Below, in pieces: positions 7,665 to 16,141 of a DNA stretch of 64,000 bases. The stretch is taken from NCBI RefSeq assembly GCF_047238305.1, contig NZ_JBDFMO010000001.1:496001-560000 (forward strand), written 5' to 3'. The translations under genes and the position numbers were made by a program. Below the pieces are notes generated by a model. That model saw only the letters and a program-made list of their open reading frames with translations. It had not been told where the DNA came from and did no database searches. The stretch's first letter is position 1; every line of letters begins with the position of its first letter. This stretch comes from Ferdinandcohnia sp047238305 (GTDB taxonomy: Bacteria; Bacillota; Bacilli; Bacillales; Bacillaceae_L).

Positions 7665-8822
7665 TTGGATACAAAAAAAGCGTTACCGATTCTTTTTGCT
7701 GTTATGTTTTTGGTTTATGTCGGGTTCGGAATCATTATTCCTGTTATCCCCTTTTATGCAGAAGACCTTGGTGCTTCACCAACTGAATTAGGTCTGCTAA
7801 TGGCTGTCTATTCCTTAATGCAATTCTTATTTGCACCCATGTGGGGAAGAATTTCTGATCGGATTGGACGTAAGCCAGTTATCATGATTGGCATTTTCGG
7901 CCTTGCTGTTTCATTCTTTTTAATGGCCTTATCTACAGAGCTATGGATGCTTTTTGCAGCTAGAATCATCGGTGGCTTCCTTTCAGCTGCAAATATGCCG
8001 ACCGTCATGGCGTATGCAGCCGATATTACGTCTGAGGAAGATCGTGGAAAAGGAATGGGTGTCATTGGTGCATCGATTGGTCTTGGATTTATTTTTGGAC
8101 CAGCGATTGGTGGCATTTTTTCAAAAACGGACTTACAGATGCCTTTTTATATTGCGGGAACCTTATCCTTATTAACTTTTTTCCTCGTGATGTTCGTTCT
8201 TAAAGAATCATTGCCAAAAGAGGAAAGACACAAAACAGAGAGAAAAAGAACAGGCCTCTTAAAAGCACTCAACGGTCCGGAATCTGTTCTGTTTTTCCTT
8301 TCACTATTTATCACATTATCTCTGTCTGGTCTTGAGGCTACCTTTGCTTACTTCGCCGCGGAAAAAGCTGGTTTAGGAACAACTGAACTAGGTTATATTT
8401 TTATGATTATGGGGCTCGCCGGAGCGATCGTTCAAGGTGGGCTAGTTGGAAGATTGACAAAGCGCTTCGGTGAAGGCTTTGTCATCCAAATCGGGATATT
8501 CGTGTCTGCGATAGGTTTCTTCCTTATTTTATTCACGAAAAATTTCCTGACTGCCGCAATATTCCTGACAATTTTCGGGGTTGGAAATGGCGTTATTCGC
8601 CCTGCAGTATCGGCTTTATTAACAAAGCGTGTCAAGACTGGCCATGGAAGTGTTACAGGATTATTGTCTTCCTTCGATTCACTCGGAAGAATTCTTGGAC
8701 CTATTTTAGGTGGCTTGCTCTACTCAGTCTCAGTTGGTTTACCTTATATCTCAGGTATATTCCTGTCAGCCATCGCGTATATTTTATTTAAAATTTATGC
8801 GGTAAAAACAAACAAAGGGTAG
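7665..8822 (+). CDS. MFS drug/H+ antiporter-like transporter (DHA1 type)
   Basis: A 385-residue twelve-helix major facilitator. Motif A is clear in the loop after helix 2 (GRISDRIGRKPVIM), the helix-4 basic motif is RIIGGFLSAANMP, and motif C, diagnostic for antiporters, is GASIGLGFIFGPAIGG in helix 5. It resembles the Bmr/NorA/TetA drug-efflux subgroup, so proton-coupled export of small amphipathic compounds is likely; the substrate is unknown. It begins at TTG 7665 after TGGAGTG. The stop codon is inside its own terminator. No adjacent regulator. Confidence 0.85.
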   Translation: MDTKKALPILFAVMFLVYVGFGIIIPVIPFYAEDLGASPTELGLLMAVYSLMQFLFAPMWGRISDRIGRKPVIMIGIFGLAVSFFLMALSTELWMLFAARIIGGFLSAANMPTVMAYAADITSEEDRGKGMGVIGASIGLGFIFGPAIGGIFSKTDLQMPFYIAGTLSLLTFFLVMFVLKESLPKEERHKTERKRTGLLKALNGPESVLFFLSLFITLSLSGLEATFAYFAAEKAGLGTTELGYIFMIMGLAGAIVQGGLVGRLTKRFGEGFVIQIGIFVSAIGFFLILFTKNFLTAAIFLTIFGVGNGVIRPAVSALLTKRVKTGHGSVTGLLSSFDSLGRILGPILGGLLYSVSVGLPYISGIFLSAIAYILFKIYAVKTNKG

Positions 8823-8850
8823 CGATTATGGCTACCCTTTGTTTCTCTTT
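8813..8850 (+). terminator. Terminator overlapping the stop codon of the MFS gene
   Basis: A perfect 11-bp stem (CAAAGGGTAGC / GCTACCCTTTG) with a seven-base loop, followed by TTTCTCTTT. The TAG stop lies in the left arm. Confidence 0.85.
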
Positions 8851-8867
8851 GCGTACAATATAACAAA

Positions 8868-8886
8868 GAACCAGAAGAACTGTCCC
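8868..8886 (-). repeat. Short 3'-end repeat, copy 1
   Basis: Read on the minus strand, GGGACAGTTCTTCTGGTTC begins seven bases after the TAG stop of the ATP-grasp gene. It matches the sequence at 56534-56553 at 16 of 20 positions and a related one at 16113-16131. All three lie in sense orientation at the 3' end of a gene. Confidence 0.6.
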
Positions 8887-8893
8887 TGCGGTC

Positions 8894-9823
8894 CTACAAA
8901 GCTTTTCCAAGAAATTTGGCAAGTTCTAGCATTCCGTATTTGCCTGCTTTGGCTTCGGCATCGGAGTTGTAGTTTGTGTTTGTGTTAACGTCATAGGTGA
9001 ATATTTCGCCAGCGGCATTTTTCACAAACTCGATTCCAGCTACATCGATTTTTACAGCTTTTAGAAAAGCTTCATACCGCTTTATCAAAGCTGGGTCAAC
9101 GTCTTCTGTTATTTCAAACTTAGGACGAACTTCTATTTCTTCCCCAACTGGGCAAAACAAATCGCCAATTTGACATGCATCTGCCGGGCAAAGCTCAAAC
9201 CCTTCAGACGTATCAACCCGTACAGAATACACATATTTTCCGCCAACAAATTCAGCTCTTGTAATATAGGATTCTGGTGATTGGATATATTCCTGAATAA
9301 GCGTAATACCGTCAACCGGTTCTTCGAATGCGGGACTGTTCACGTATGCTTTCAATGATTCCACAGTTTGAAATAATTGAACGCCAAGCCCCTTTCCTGC
9401 CCGATTATGTTTTGTGATAAATGGTGTTGTCCCTAGTTTTTCAGCTGCTTCGATAATTTGTTCACGGCCGACTGCCCCGATTGTTTTCGGAGTGCGAACC
9501 CCATTTGCCTCAAGGGCTGTGTACTGTTTTATTTTACTTAACTCTAGACGCAATGCATTACTTCCATTAAACACCGTACGATTATGGTGTTCAAGCCAGT
9601 CTAATATCCCACCTGTTAACTCGGGAGCAAATCGGTGGTCCCTTGTGTGAGAGGAGGCACTCATTCGATTGTAGAACACTCCCTCGGGTGGCTCAGACGT
9701 CAAATCAATGATCCCCTTATCAAGATGCCAAGCCTCGTATGGAAGCTGTAGCTCATCTAAACGTTTTGTTAAATGAGCAGTCCACTCATCATTTTCATGG
9801 ATAATAAATATTTTTTTAGACAT
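8894..9823 (-). CDS. RimK-like ATP-grasp ligase/peptide-forming enzyme
   Basis: A 309-residue protein with an ATP-grasp domain over residues about 85-300. Seen are the central-domain lysine region PFITKHNRAGKGLGV, the hinge YIQSPESYITRAEFVGG, and the Mg/ATP region EIFTYDVNTNTNYN near the end. The family couples ATP hydrolysis to forming a carboxylate-amine bond; RimK relatives add amino acids to proteins or small molecules. Substrate is unknown. ATG 9823 is used because GGGAGG lies just upstream; an in-frame ATG five codons earlier lacks a site. Monocistronic. Confidence 0.8.
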   Translation of the reverse strand: MSKKIFIIHENDEWTAHLTKRLDELQLPYEAWHLDKGIIDLTSEPPEGVFYNRMSASSHTRDHRFAPELTGGILDWLEHHNRTVFNGSNALRLELSKIKQYTALEANGVRTPKTIGAVGREQIIEAAEKLGTTPFITKHNRAGKGLGVQLFQTVESLKAYVNSPAFEEPVDGITLIQEYIQSPESYITRAEFVGGKYVYSVRVDTSEGFELCPADACQIGDLFCPVGEEIEVRPKFEITEDVDPALIKRYEAFLKAVKIDVAGIEFVKNAAGEIFTYDVNTNTNYNSDAEAKAGKYGMLELAKFLGKAL

Positions 9824-9889
9824 AGTACGGCCTCCCAAATCCCTATTAATCTGATATGTATTATCATATTTGAATGTTTAAAAAAGTGC

Positions 9890-9920
9890 AAACAAAAAGA
9901 ACCGCTGAAAACGGTTCTTT
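9890..9920 (-). terminator. Terminator of the queF/queT operon
   Basis: A perfect 9-bp stem (AAAGAACCG / CGGTTCTTT) with a seven-base loop; T-rich sequence (TTTTTGTTTGC) follows on the minus strand. Confidence 0.85.
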
Positions 9921-9924
9921 GTTA

Positions 9925-10551
9925 TTACCCTTGAACAGCGGTTGGAGATTCTTTTTTTCGCACGATTCCCACTAACAAATAGACCAGTGGTGTTGTGAGA
10001 ATAGCAGCAAAAAACTTAAAAATGTATTGAGTAAAAATCAAGCCTATTAATGCGCCAACTGGCATCATTCCTACAAAAGCAATTGTGATGAAAATAGAAG
10101 TATCCACTAATTGGCTTACCATCGTGGAAGCATTGTTTCGTAGCCAAAGTTTTTTGGGACCATGCTTCTTCTTCAATTTATTAAACACAAATACATCTAG
10201 ATTTTGACTAATTGCATACGAAATCAAACTTGCTAAAATGACACGGAAACTTCCACCTAGGATCGTTTCAAATGAATCCTGAGCACCAAACACTGGTGCT
10301 GCTGGTAATTGGATCGTGATTGTAATAAAGATAAGAGCAAGCACCTGAGTAAACAGACCTGCTTTAACAGTTCGTTGTGCTTCTTGTCTTCCGTACACTT
10401 CCACGATGACATCAATGATTGGATAGGTAAAAATGTACACAATCACCGCTGCTGGAAGCATCAAAAATGTACCCACACTAAAAAGCTTAACCGCTACAAT
10501 ATTGGCCAAAATTAAAAGTCCTACAAATATTCCATTTAAGTATAAAATCAT
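9925..10551 (-). CDS. VUT-family (YhhQ/DUF165) queuosine-precursor transporter
   Basis: A 208-residue membrane protein with about six helices. The conserved DUF165 features are visible: ILANIVAVKLF in helix 1, YPIIDVIVEVYGRQEAQR after helix 2 and NNASTMVSQLVDTSIFITIAF in the middle. This family imports queuosine precursors (preQ0/preQ1 or queuine) in bacteria. It is the second gene after queF, 15 bases downstream and behind the same preQ1 riboswitch, which fits a salvage role. ATG has GGGAAGGGAATAGCT upstream. Substrate specificity is inferred from context. Confidence 0.87.
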   Translation of the reverse strand: MILYLNGIFVGLLILANIVAVKLFSVGTFLMLPAAVIVYIFTYPIIDVIVEVYGRQEAQRTVKAGLFTQVLALIFITITIQLPAAPVFGAQDSFETILGGSFRVILASLISYAISQNLDVFVFNKLKKKHGPKKLWLRNNASTMVSQLVDTSIFITIAFVGMMPVGALIGLIFTQYIFKFFAAILTTPLVYLLVGIVRKKESPTAVQG

Positions 10552-10566
10552 AGCTATTCCCTTCCC

Positions 10567-11067
10567 TTATCGGTTATCTACTTTTTCAGGATAGAGGTCG
10601 TGGTTCATCAAGCGAAACTGGGCCATTTCCTCATATTTCGTACTTGGCTTTCCATAGTTACACCAAGGATCAATTGAAATCCCTCCACGTGGAGTAAATT
10701 TCCCCCACACCTCGATATAACGTGGATCTAGTAGTTTAATAAGGTCATTCATAATGATATTTACACAATCCTCGTGAAAATCACCATGATTACGGAAACT
10801 AAATAAATACAGCTTTAAAGACTTACTTTCTACAATCTTTTTATCAGGGATATACGAGATGTACATCGTTGCAAAATCCGGCTGATGAGTTAATGGGCAA
10901 AGACTTGTAAACTCCGGGCAATTGAACTTGACAAAATAATCGCGGTCCACATGTAAATTATCGACCGCCTCCAAAACCTCTGGTGCATAATCAAAACTAT
11001 ATTTTGTGTTTTGATTCCCCAGTAAAGTTAAATCCTTCAATCCTTCTTCATGACTTCTTCCAGACAT
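10567..11067 (-). CDS. queF: NADPH-dependent 7-cyano-7-deazaguanine (preQ0) reductase
   Basis: A 166-residue unimodular QueF. It reduces the nitrile of preQ0 to the amine of preQ1 in queuosine-tRNA synthesis. Catalytic Cys57 is in FTSLCPLTHQPDFA, the substrate-binding ESKSLKLYLFSFRNHGDFHE motif is intact, and the C-terminus GGISIDPWCNYGKP matches Bacillus QueF closely. ATG 11067 follows a GGGAGG site; an upstream in-frame start at 11118 is not needed. A preQ1-I riboswitch and terminator precede it, giving end-product repression. Confidence 0.96.
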   Translation of the reverse strand: MSGRSHEEGLKDLTLLGNQNTKYSFDYAPEVLEAVDNLHVDRDYFVKFNCPEFTSLCPLTHQPDFATMYISYIPDKKIVESKSLKLYLFSFRNHGDFHEDCVNIIMNDLIKLLDPRYIEVWGKFTPRGGISIDPWCNYGKPSTKYEEMAQFRLMNHDLYPEKVDNR

Positions 11068-11162
11068 AAAAAAACCTCCCTGTAAAATGTTTTCCCAACA
11101 CCTTAAAGAGAGATTCACCTACTACCAATCTATTTTGCAAAAACTAGGATGGATAAAAATAC

Positions 11163-11248
11163 GAAAAAAGCCACGTCCTATATGGACATGGCATAATGTC
11201 ATGTATCCATAGTTTTTTATAGAGGGTTTTGAGCTATGAACCTCTCCC
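11163..11248 (-). promoter_or_regulatory. preQ1-I riboswitch with intrinsic terminator in the queF leader
   Basis: On the minus strand, GAGAGGTTCATAGC followed by ACCCTCTATAAAAAACTA (11209-11248) reproduces the minimal preQ1 class I aptamer: the AGAGG/CCTCT stem, a short loop, and the A-rich tail that folds back as a pseudoknot. Sixteen bases further on, a hairpin GCCATGTCC / GGACGTGGC (11170-11192) with a T tract forms the expression platform. PreQ1 binding should favour termination and switch off queF and the transporter. Confidence 0.92.
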
Positions 11249-11271
11249 GATGAATTCGGGTATCCTTTCAT

Positions 11272-11300
11272 ATCTTATAAGAGTCTAAGGAAATCGTCAA
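11272..11300 (-). promoter_or_regulatory. Sigma-A promoter of the riboswitch/queF transcript
   Basis: Minus strand -35 TTGACG (11295-11300), 17-base spacer, -10 TAAGAT (11272-11277). It lies about 25 bases upstream of the aptamer. Confidence 0.7.
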
Positions 11301-11391
11301 GAGTGGGTTTGGAAGACATCAATTGTCAGGCATACTCCCTATGTAAACATATGTTGGGACACAGAGCTTGTCCACATGTTACACTTTTAGG

Positions 11392-11406
11392 AGAAGCGCT
11401 TTCAAA
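11392..11406. promoter_or_regulatory. Probable CcpA cre site in the gdh leader
   Basis: AGAAGCGCTTTCAAA reads on the minus strand as TTTGAAAGCGCTTCT, a near-perfect catabolite-responsive element, 11 bases before the gdh start. Position downstream of the promoter suggests roadblock repression by glucose, as known for rocG of relatives. A loose dyad (GGGACA/TGTCC) lies just upstream at about 11354-11380. Confidence 0.65.
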
Positions 11407-11417
11407 CAAAAGGAAGA

Positions 11418-12799
11418 ATGAAATTGAATAAAACAAAACAAATTGTCCAAAATTCATTAGACGCGTTGATGACAGATGACACGTTTATTCCAGAATTAAC
11501 AGGAAAAACCCGGGAGCAATTTTTACCTCGTTAGCCTCCATACTTTCAACTCCGAATCATGTACATAAGTCTTTTTTAAGAATCCCGTTAGAAAATGGTC
11601 AGGTGGTTCGAATACCAGCCTATCGCGTACAGCATAATAATGCTTTAGGTCCTTATAAGGGCGGAATCCGGTTCCATGAAACAGTCAATGAGGATGAAGT
11701 GATTAATCTTGCATCCCTGATGACATTAAAAAATGCACTCCATGATGTTCCTTTTGGTGGCGGAAAAGGCGGCCTTGTTGTCAATCCTAGAACACTATCC
11801 GAAAAAGAACTTCATTTGATTTGTCAAAAATATGTTCGTTACTTTGCCGACAGTCTCGGTCCTGATAAGGATATCCCAGCACCAGATGTGGGTTCTGGTG
11901 AACGAGAGATGGACTGGATGATGGCGGAATACAAAAGCATTCGACCTGGTAGCCCATATCGAGGTAGTTTTACAGGAAAAAGCGTGGTCAACGGAGGTTC
12001 TTTAGGTAGACGTGCGGCAACTGGGAAAGGGGTATATTTTACCTTCCGTTATCTGTTTCACGACTTTCCTCAGAGCCAAAAAATTCTTCTCACTACTACT
12101 GATAGCATCTTTGCAAACGCAGTTACAAAGTTTGAAAATAAACCAATGAAACTGGCTGTTCAAGGCTTTGGAAATGTTGGTTCAGTTGCCGCACTAGAAG
12201 CGTACCAATGTTCTTATCTTCAAAATAAAGTCGTCGCGGTTAGCGACCGGAATGTTACCTTATTTAATGAGGATGGTTTAAATATTCCAGCCCTCGTAAA
12301 ATTCACAAAAGGAAACAAGGGTGATCTTCCTGTTTCAGTCGAGGAATTGACTATTGCGGGAGTAAAGGCAGACATACTAGACAGAGAAGCTATTCTTTAC
12401 CTCGATGTAGATGGTCTCATCCTGGCTGCGTTAGAAGATCAAATTCGTACAGACAATATGGAAAAAGTGAAGGCACCGATTATTGTTGAGGGTGCGAATG
12501 CTCCGATAACAAGTGATGCAGACGACCTCTTAAGTAAAAAAGGTGTCCTGATTATCCCGGACATTCTTGCAAATGCTGGTGGGGTTATTGTGTCCTACTT
12601 GGAATGGCTACAAGGCCGTGAAACTCAATTTTATTCAGAGGAAGAAGTTTTTAGTCAGCTCTTTAAGAAAATGAAAGGAACATTGGATTCTATTTTACCG
12701 GCATTCTTTGGTGATACCTTCACATTGCGACAAAATTGTTATATCCATTCTGTGATGAGACTTTCGACTGTACTGTATCGTCAGGGAAAATTGTATTAA
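11418..12799 (+). pseudogene. Glutamate (Glu/Leu/Phe/Val-type) dehydrogenase broken by a 1-nt deletion
   Basis: NAD(P)-dependent glutamate dehydrogenase family. From ATG 11418 (AGGAAG site) 33 codons encode a normal N-terminus, then a TAG follows. The remaining 420-plus codons continue in another frame starting around 11516 (AIFTSLASILSTPNH) to 12799 without interruption. Restoring one G (GAGCA to GAGGCA) rejoins the frames to a protein of about 460 residues. Seen downstream are VQHNNALGPYKGGIRFH, the catalytic-lysine motif VPFGGGKGGL, IPAPDVGSGEREM and the Rossmann motif VQGFGNVGS. A truncated product could start at GTG 11603. Either recent decay or a sequencing error. Confidence 0.85.
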
Positions 12800-12807
12800 A
12801 AATAGGT

Positions 12808-12837
12808 AAAGCGGAAGCCTTTTGGCTGCCGCTTTTT
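12808..12837 (+). terminator. Terminator of the gdh unit
   Basis: A 12-bp stem with one mismatch (AAAGCGGAAGCC / GGCTGCCGCTTT), TTTT loop, followed by TTTTT. Confidence 0.85.
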
Positions 12838-12906
12838 AATTGCTTATGAAGGACTTTCCAGGGCTACTTTTTTCCACTAAGGATCCTTGAGATGCATACT
12901 CACCTA

Positions 12907-14610
12907 CTAAAAAGCCCCAGATCCGCCTCCGCCACCACCGGTTCCTCCGCCACTGCTGCTACTAGAACTGCTGCCGGTTCCAATAGAATCATTCGCAGAT
13001 TCGAACTGGGCCGAGGCGTTTGGTCCGACATATCCGAAAGAATACACGGAATACGGGTAAAATCCTCCACTTTCATAGCGGTACGGTTTATTAAGAGCGA
13101 ATATCAAATCATCATTCTGCTTCATCATTCCTTTATCCCCCGTACCTAGCCCATAAATATAGGCGCGCATCTGGTCATCCTCTGACCATTTTTTCCACTC
13201 ATCGGGTGACAAAGCCTTATAGTTTCCTTTAAACATCAACCACTCATGAAAAATCTTAAGTCCTTCTCTATTCTTTGGACGATAGGCAATCAAGTAAATA
13301 ATGATTCCACCAAACAAAATCAATGTTAAGACAAACCATGAAAATAACTCATACATCGGGAACAAGAATAGAAATGGAACTAGTACAATGCTTAATAGGC
13401 CTAGGAATAATTTGAAATTAGACTTATCCTCATAGAGATGGTGCTCCTTCACTTCATTCCGGACAGCCTCTCCCCATTTCATTTGGAAACTTGAGTAATT
13501 TCCAGAGTTCTTTTTGTTTTTTGAGTAGGACTGGAGGTCTGAAAAGTCAAACACACCATTCCGACCTATTTTTTCAAATAACCACTCTATTAAAATCCTT
13601 TCATGTGGCAATGCCGCTTCCTGATTCATGAGCTGAAATTTTTCATCTGAAACCTGTCTTACCATCTTTTTTCTCACCAAATCCAATAATGCTGCGGCCA
13701 TTGATTGCCCCTGTGGTAGATAGTTATGATTTGTAAAGACTATGGTTGCTGGTAAGCTCATCACCTGTTTTGGAAGTGCACTGGGATTGAGCATTTCACT
13801 TTTAACTGCTGCAAGTTTTGCTTTTCCTTCAAATCGATTTCGAACAATTATCACTAAAAAGAAGAAAGTAAAAATTGGAACTAACACAATTGCAACCTTT
13901 GAAAGAGTTTCTTTTGTCTCAGCTCTTTCTTGTGCTTTTATCAGCAGTTGATTTTTATCATTTACAATTTCCTCTTTCATCGGCTTATCAGCAGTGACAT
14001 AGTTTGCCCCTGAAAACAATTCAACAGGATAGGCAACGCGGATATCCCCATTTGTTTCACTTGGAACCTCTCCGAAGTGGAACACGGCCGAGCCATCAGA
14101 TTGAACCGATTCCGATTGAAATGCCTCATCATAACCAAATGCAATCACATTGCTCGTTGATTGAGGTGGATGAATGGTAATGACTAAATTCTCATAGGTT
14201 GATTCATTCCTGTTATCAAAAAACGGCCAATAAAATTGTGCTACATCCTTATAAATTTCTACTCCATTCTTAATCGTATAGGTGAGTTTGACAGTAATTG
14301 TCTCGTTTTTCCCCTTACGATGAATTTTATAGAGGTCGTCTTCCTTTTCAACTCGCAACTCTTCCCCATTTTCAGATGCGGAAAAATCCTTTATCGAACT
14401 CCCCTTTTTCGGAATAACGGTTCGGGTGATCCCGTTAAATTCCCCATCAAATTCGAATGTATGGGCTTCGGTTACATGAACAGTCCCATCATCTTGCAGG
14501 TACGCATCCATTATCACATCATTGATCCAATAATCGACAGCAAGTCCTTGAATCGGAAAAATAAAAATAAATACGACTAAAAAAATGAGGCCACCAATCT
14601 TTGCTCGCAT
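12907..14610 (-). CDS. DUF2207 membrane protein with glycine/serine-rich tail
   Basis: A 567-residue protein: signal peptide (residues 1-24), extracytoplasmic DUF2207 domain (about 25-220; contains VHVTEAHTFEFDGEFNG and VAQFYWPFFD), a membrane helix (about 240-260), a cytosolic stretch, two further helices (about 400-445) and a C-terminal tail of Ser and Gly runs ending GGSGAF. The tail composition is usual for the family. Function is unknown. ATG 14610 is chosen for the AAGGAGGG site; an upstream frame extension to 14676 is unlikely. Monocistronic and divergent from the HAD gene. Confidence 0.85.
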   Translation of the reverse strand: MRAKIGGLIFLVVFIFIFPIQGLAVDYWINDVIMDAYLQDDGTVHVTEAHTFEFDGEFNGITRTVIPKKGSSIKDFSASENGEELRVEKEDDLYKIHRKGKNETITVKLTYTIKNGVEIYKDVAQFYWPFFDNRNESTYENLVITIHPPQSTSNVIAFGYDEAFQSESVQSDGSAVFHFGEVPSETNGDIRVAYPVELFSGANYVTADKPMKEEIVNDKNQLLIKAQERAETKETLSKVAIVLVPIFTFFFLVIIVRNRFEGKAKLAAVKSEMLNPSALPKQVMSLPATIVFTNHNYLPQGQSMAAALLDLVRKKMVRQVSDEKFQLMNQEAALPHERILIEWLFEKIGRNGVFDFSDLQSYSKNKKNSGNYSSFQMKWGEAVRNEVKEHHLYEDKSNFKLFLGLLSIVLVPFLFLFPMYELFSWFVLTLILFGGIIIYLIAYRPKNREGLKIFHEWLMFKGNYKALSPDEWKKWSEDDQMRAYIYGLGTGDKGMMKQNDDLIFALNKPYRYESGGFYPYSVYSFGYVGPNASAQFESANDSIGTGSSSSSSSGGGTGGGGGGSGAF

Positions 14611-14705
14611 GTCCGTCCCTCCTTCATACTTACTTATACGAATAAACTCGCAAACAGGTTTCAAACTAACCAACATGGTATACTAATTCAAAAAGGAGAA
14701 ATTAA

Positions 14706-15494
14706 ATGCCTGATATAAAAATTGTTTTTCTTGATATAGATGGAACGATTTTACGACCGGACGATACAATCGAGCAATCAACAAAAAATGCAGTTGCTCA
14801 GCTTAAAGATAAAGGGATTGAGGTATTTCTTGCAACCGGAAGACCCCTTCATGAAATTACGGATATTGGTGATGAACTTTCCGTTTCATCCTATATTGCC
14901 TACAACGGAGCATTTGCCGTACATAATGACAAAACACTCTTTAACGAACCTCTTCCCCCTAGCTTAGTCGACAACCTATTAAAGACGACACAAGAAAATA
15001 ACTTTGATATTGTCCTGTACTCTAAAAATAAAAATATATTCCCTAGCATGGAATCAGGCATTGTAAAAGAGTTCATCAAGACTTTCCATCTAAAAAAGAA
15101 TGCGTTGTATGACGACATGCACAAAGAAGAAATTTTAGGTTCAACCATTATTACAACCGAGGAACATGCAGAAAAGAAGTTTGAACATATCAACGGTATT
15201 CATCTTTCTTCTGTCAATGTGGAAGGTATGAAAAACTGTCGTGATGTGATTCGTGAGAAGGTTAACAAAGGGGTGGCAGTTAAAGCCGTTTTGTCTGCAC
15301 TCCAACTTCTGCCTGAGCAAGCAGCCGCATTTGGAGATGGCATGAATGATAAAGAAATGCTGTCTGCAGTTGGTTCAGGATTTGCAATGGGGAACGCTAA
15401 TCCTGATTTATTTTCCTATGCCAAATATAAAACAACAGACGTTGAGAATTCTGGAGTATTCAACGGATTAAAATCGATAGGGCTAGTGAATTAA
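14706..15494 (+). CDS. Cof-type HAD hydrolase (sugar-/nucleotide-phosphatase)
   Basis: A 262-residue HAD phosphatase of the Cof/YkrA group. Motif I is FLDIDGTILRPDD (Asp nucleophile and acid), motif II the Thr in FLATGRP, motif III Lys in the KGVAVKAVL segment, and motif IV FGDGMNDKEML. A C2-type cap sits between residues about 80 and 185. Members dephosphorylate phosphorylated sugars or cofactors with broad specificity. Translation starts at ATG after AAAAAGGAGAAATTAA. Single gene; it shares its terminator with the convergent ABM-domain gene. A paralogue lies at 33348-34127. Confidence 0.85.
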   Translation: MPDIKIVFLDIDGTILRPDDTIEQSTKNAVAQLKDKGIEVFLATGRPLHEITDIGDELSVSSYIAYNGAFAVHNDKTLFNEPLPPSLVDNLLKTTQENNFDIVLYSKNKNIFPSMESGIVKEFIKTFHLKKNALYDDMHKEEILGSTIITTEEHAEKKFEHINGIHLSSVNVEGMKNCRDVIREKVNKGVAVKAVLSALQLLPEQAAAFGDGMNDKEMLSAVGSGFAMGNANPDLFSYAKYKTTDVENSGVFNGLKSIGLVN

Positions 15495-15496
15495 GT

Positions 15497-15524
15497 AAAA
15501 GAGCTTGGGTTTCAAGCTCTTTTT
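15497..15524. terminator. Bidirectional terminator between convergent genes
   Basis: A perfect 11-bp stem (AAAAGAGCTTG / CAAGCTCTTTT) with a five-base loop; T runs on both strands. Confidence 0.85.
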
Positions 15525-15853
15525 CATTTGGTAATCGTATGGGAGGCGATGATATCTCCATCGTCAATCGCATCAAAAATTTCAAAGAACCGATAAATAG
15601 GCTTTTCATTCGTATACTTCTGTAACACTTCTTCTAGTTTAGGAGAGATTACCTTATGGGCGGCTTCAGCATCTTGCTTCGTATCCCAATAATTTACTAC
15701 TCTATATTCACCAGAGGAATCATCAAAGAAATAAACATTTCCTCTAAATCCCATTAAGTATCTACTTTCTTTATCAAATTCTTTTGTTAGCTTCTCTGCG
15801 ACTAGTCTCTGTCCAGTTCCTAATGTATATTGAACCAACCTTGCATGAAACAT
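15524..15853 (-). CDS. Small dimeric alpha/beta-barrel (ABM-like) protein
   Basis: A 109-residue protein whose pattern (MFHARLVQYTLGTGQR at the N-terminus, then YRVVNYWDTKQDAEAAH) fits the ferredoxin-like antibiotic-biosynthesis-monooxygenase fold, shared with Bacillus HmoA/HmoB-type and other small stress proteins. No haem-degradation residues can be assigned with confidence, so a catalytic function is not claimed. Start ATG follows AGGAGGG. Monocistronic. Confidence 0.6.
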   Translation of the reverse strand: MFHARLVQYTLGTGQRLVAEKLTKEFDKESRYLMGFRGNVYFFDDSSGEYRVVNYWDTKQDAEAAHKVISPKLEEVLQKYTNEKPIYRFFEIFDAIDDGDIIASHTITK

Positions 15854-15973
15854 CTGTAACCCTCCTATGTTTTTAGTCTATCTGGGCTTACATAGCAGAG
15901 TATGTTAGGTGGGTTCGTTTTGTTCCAATAAACTTTACGTGGGCTCGATATTCAATTTAAGCTTTCTTGGCAA

Positions 15974-16141
15974 ACTGATGGGACACAGGGGCAGTTAAGT
16001 GTGATGAACAGGATTTCCCAGGTCCTTCCGACGCGATTCCCTCTTCATTATCTCGATGAAGAGAATTCCTCGAAATCTAGGGATATGTTCATTGCCCCAG
16101 TTAAAATATGGTGGGACGACGAACCTGTCCCTCTGACCCAC
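15974..16141. repeat. About 165-bp fold-back (MITE-like) intergenic element
   Basis: The ends are imperfect inverted copies: TGGGACACAGGGGCAGTTAAG begins near 15977, and the minus strand from 16140 reads TGGGTCAGAGGGACAGGTTC (about 15 of 21 matched). Inside, a long hairpin (CCCTCTTCAT...ATGAAGAG around 16037-16066) and further matching arms (GGGGCA...ATGAACA) let the whole segment fold back on itself. It fills the gap between two minus-strand genes and abuts the stop of ybaK. The 19-base repeat at 16113-16131 is one of its arms. Confidence 0.5.
16113..16131 (-). repeat. Short 3'-end repeat, copy 2
   Basis: On the minus strand GGGACAGGTTCGTCGTCCC lies 10 bases after the TAA stop of the ybaK-like gene. 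It is a short imperfect palindrome related to the copies at 8868-8886 and 56534-56553. Confidence 0.5.
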
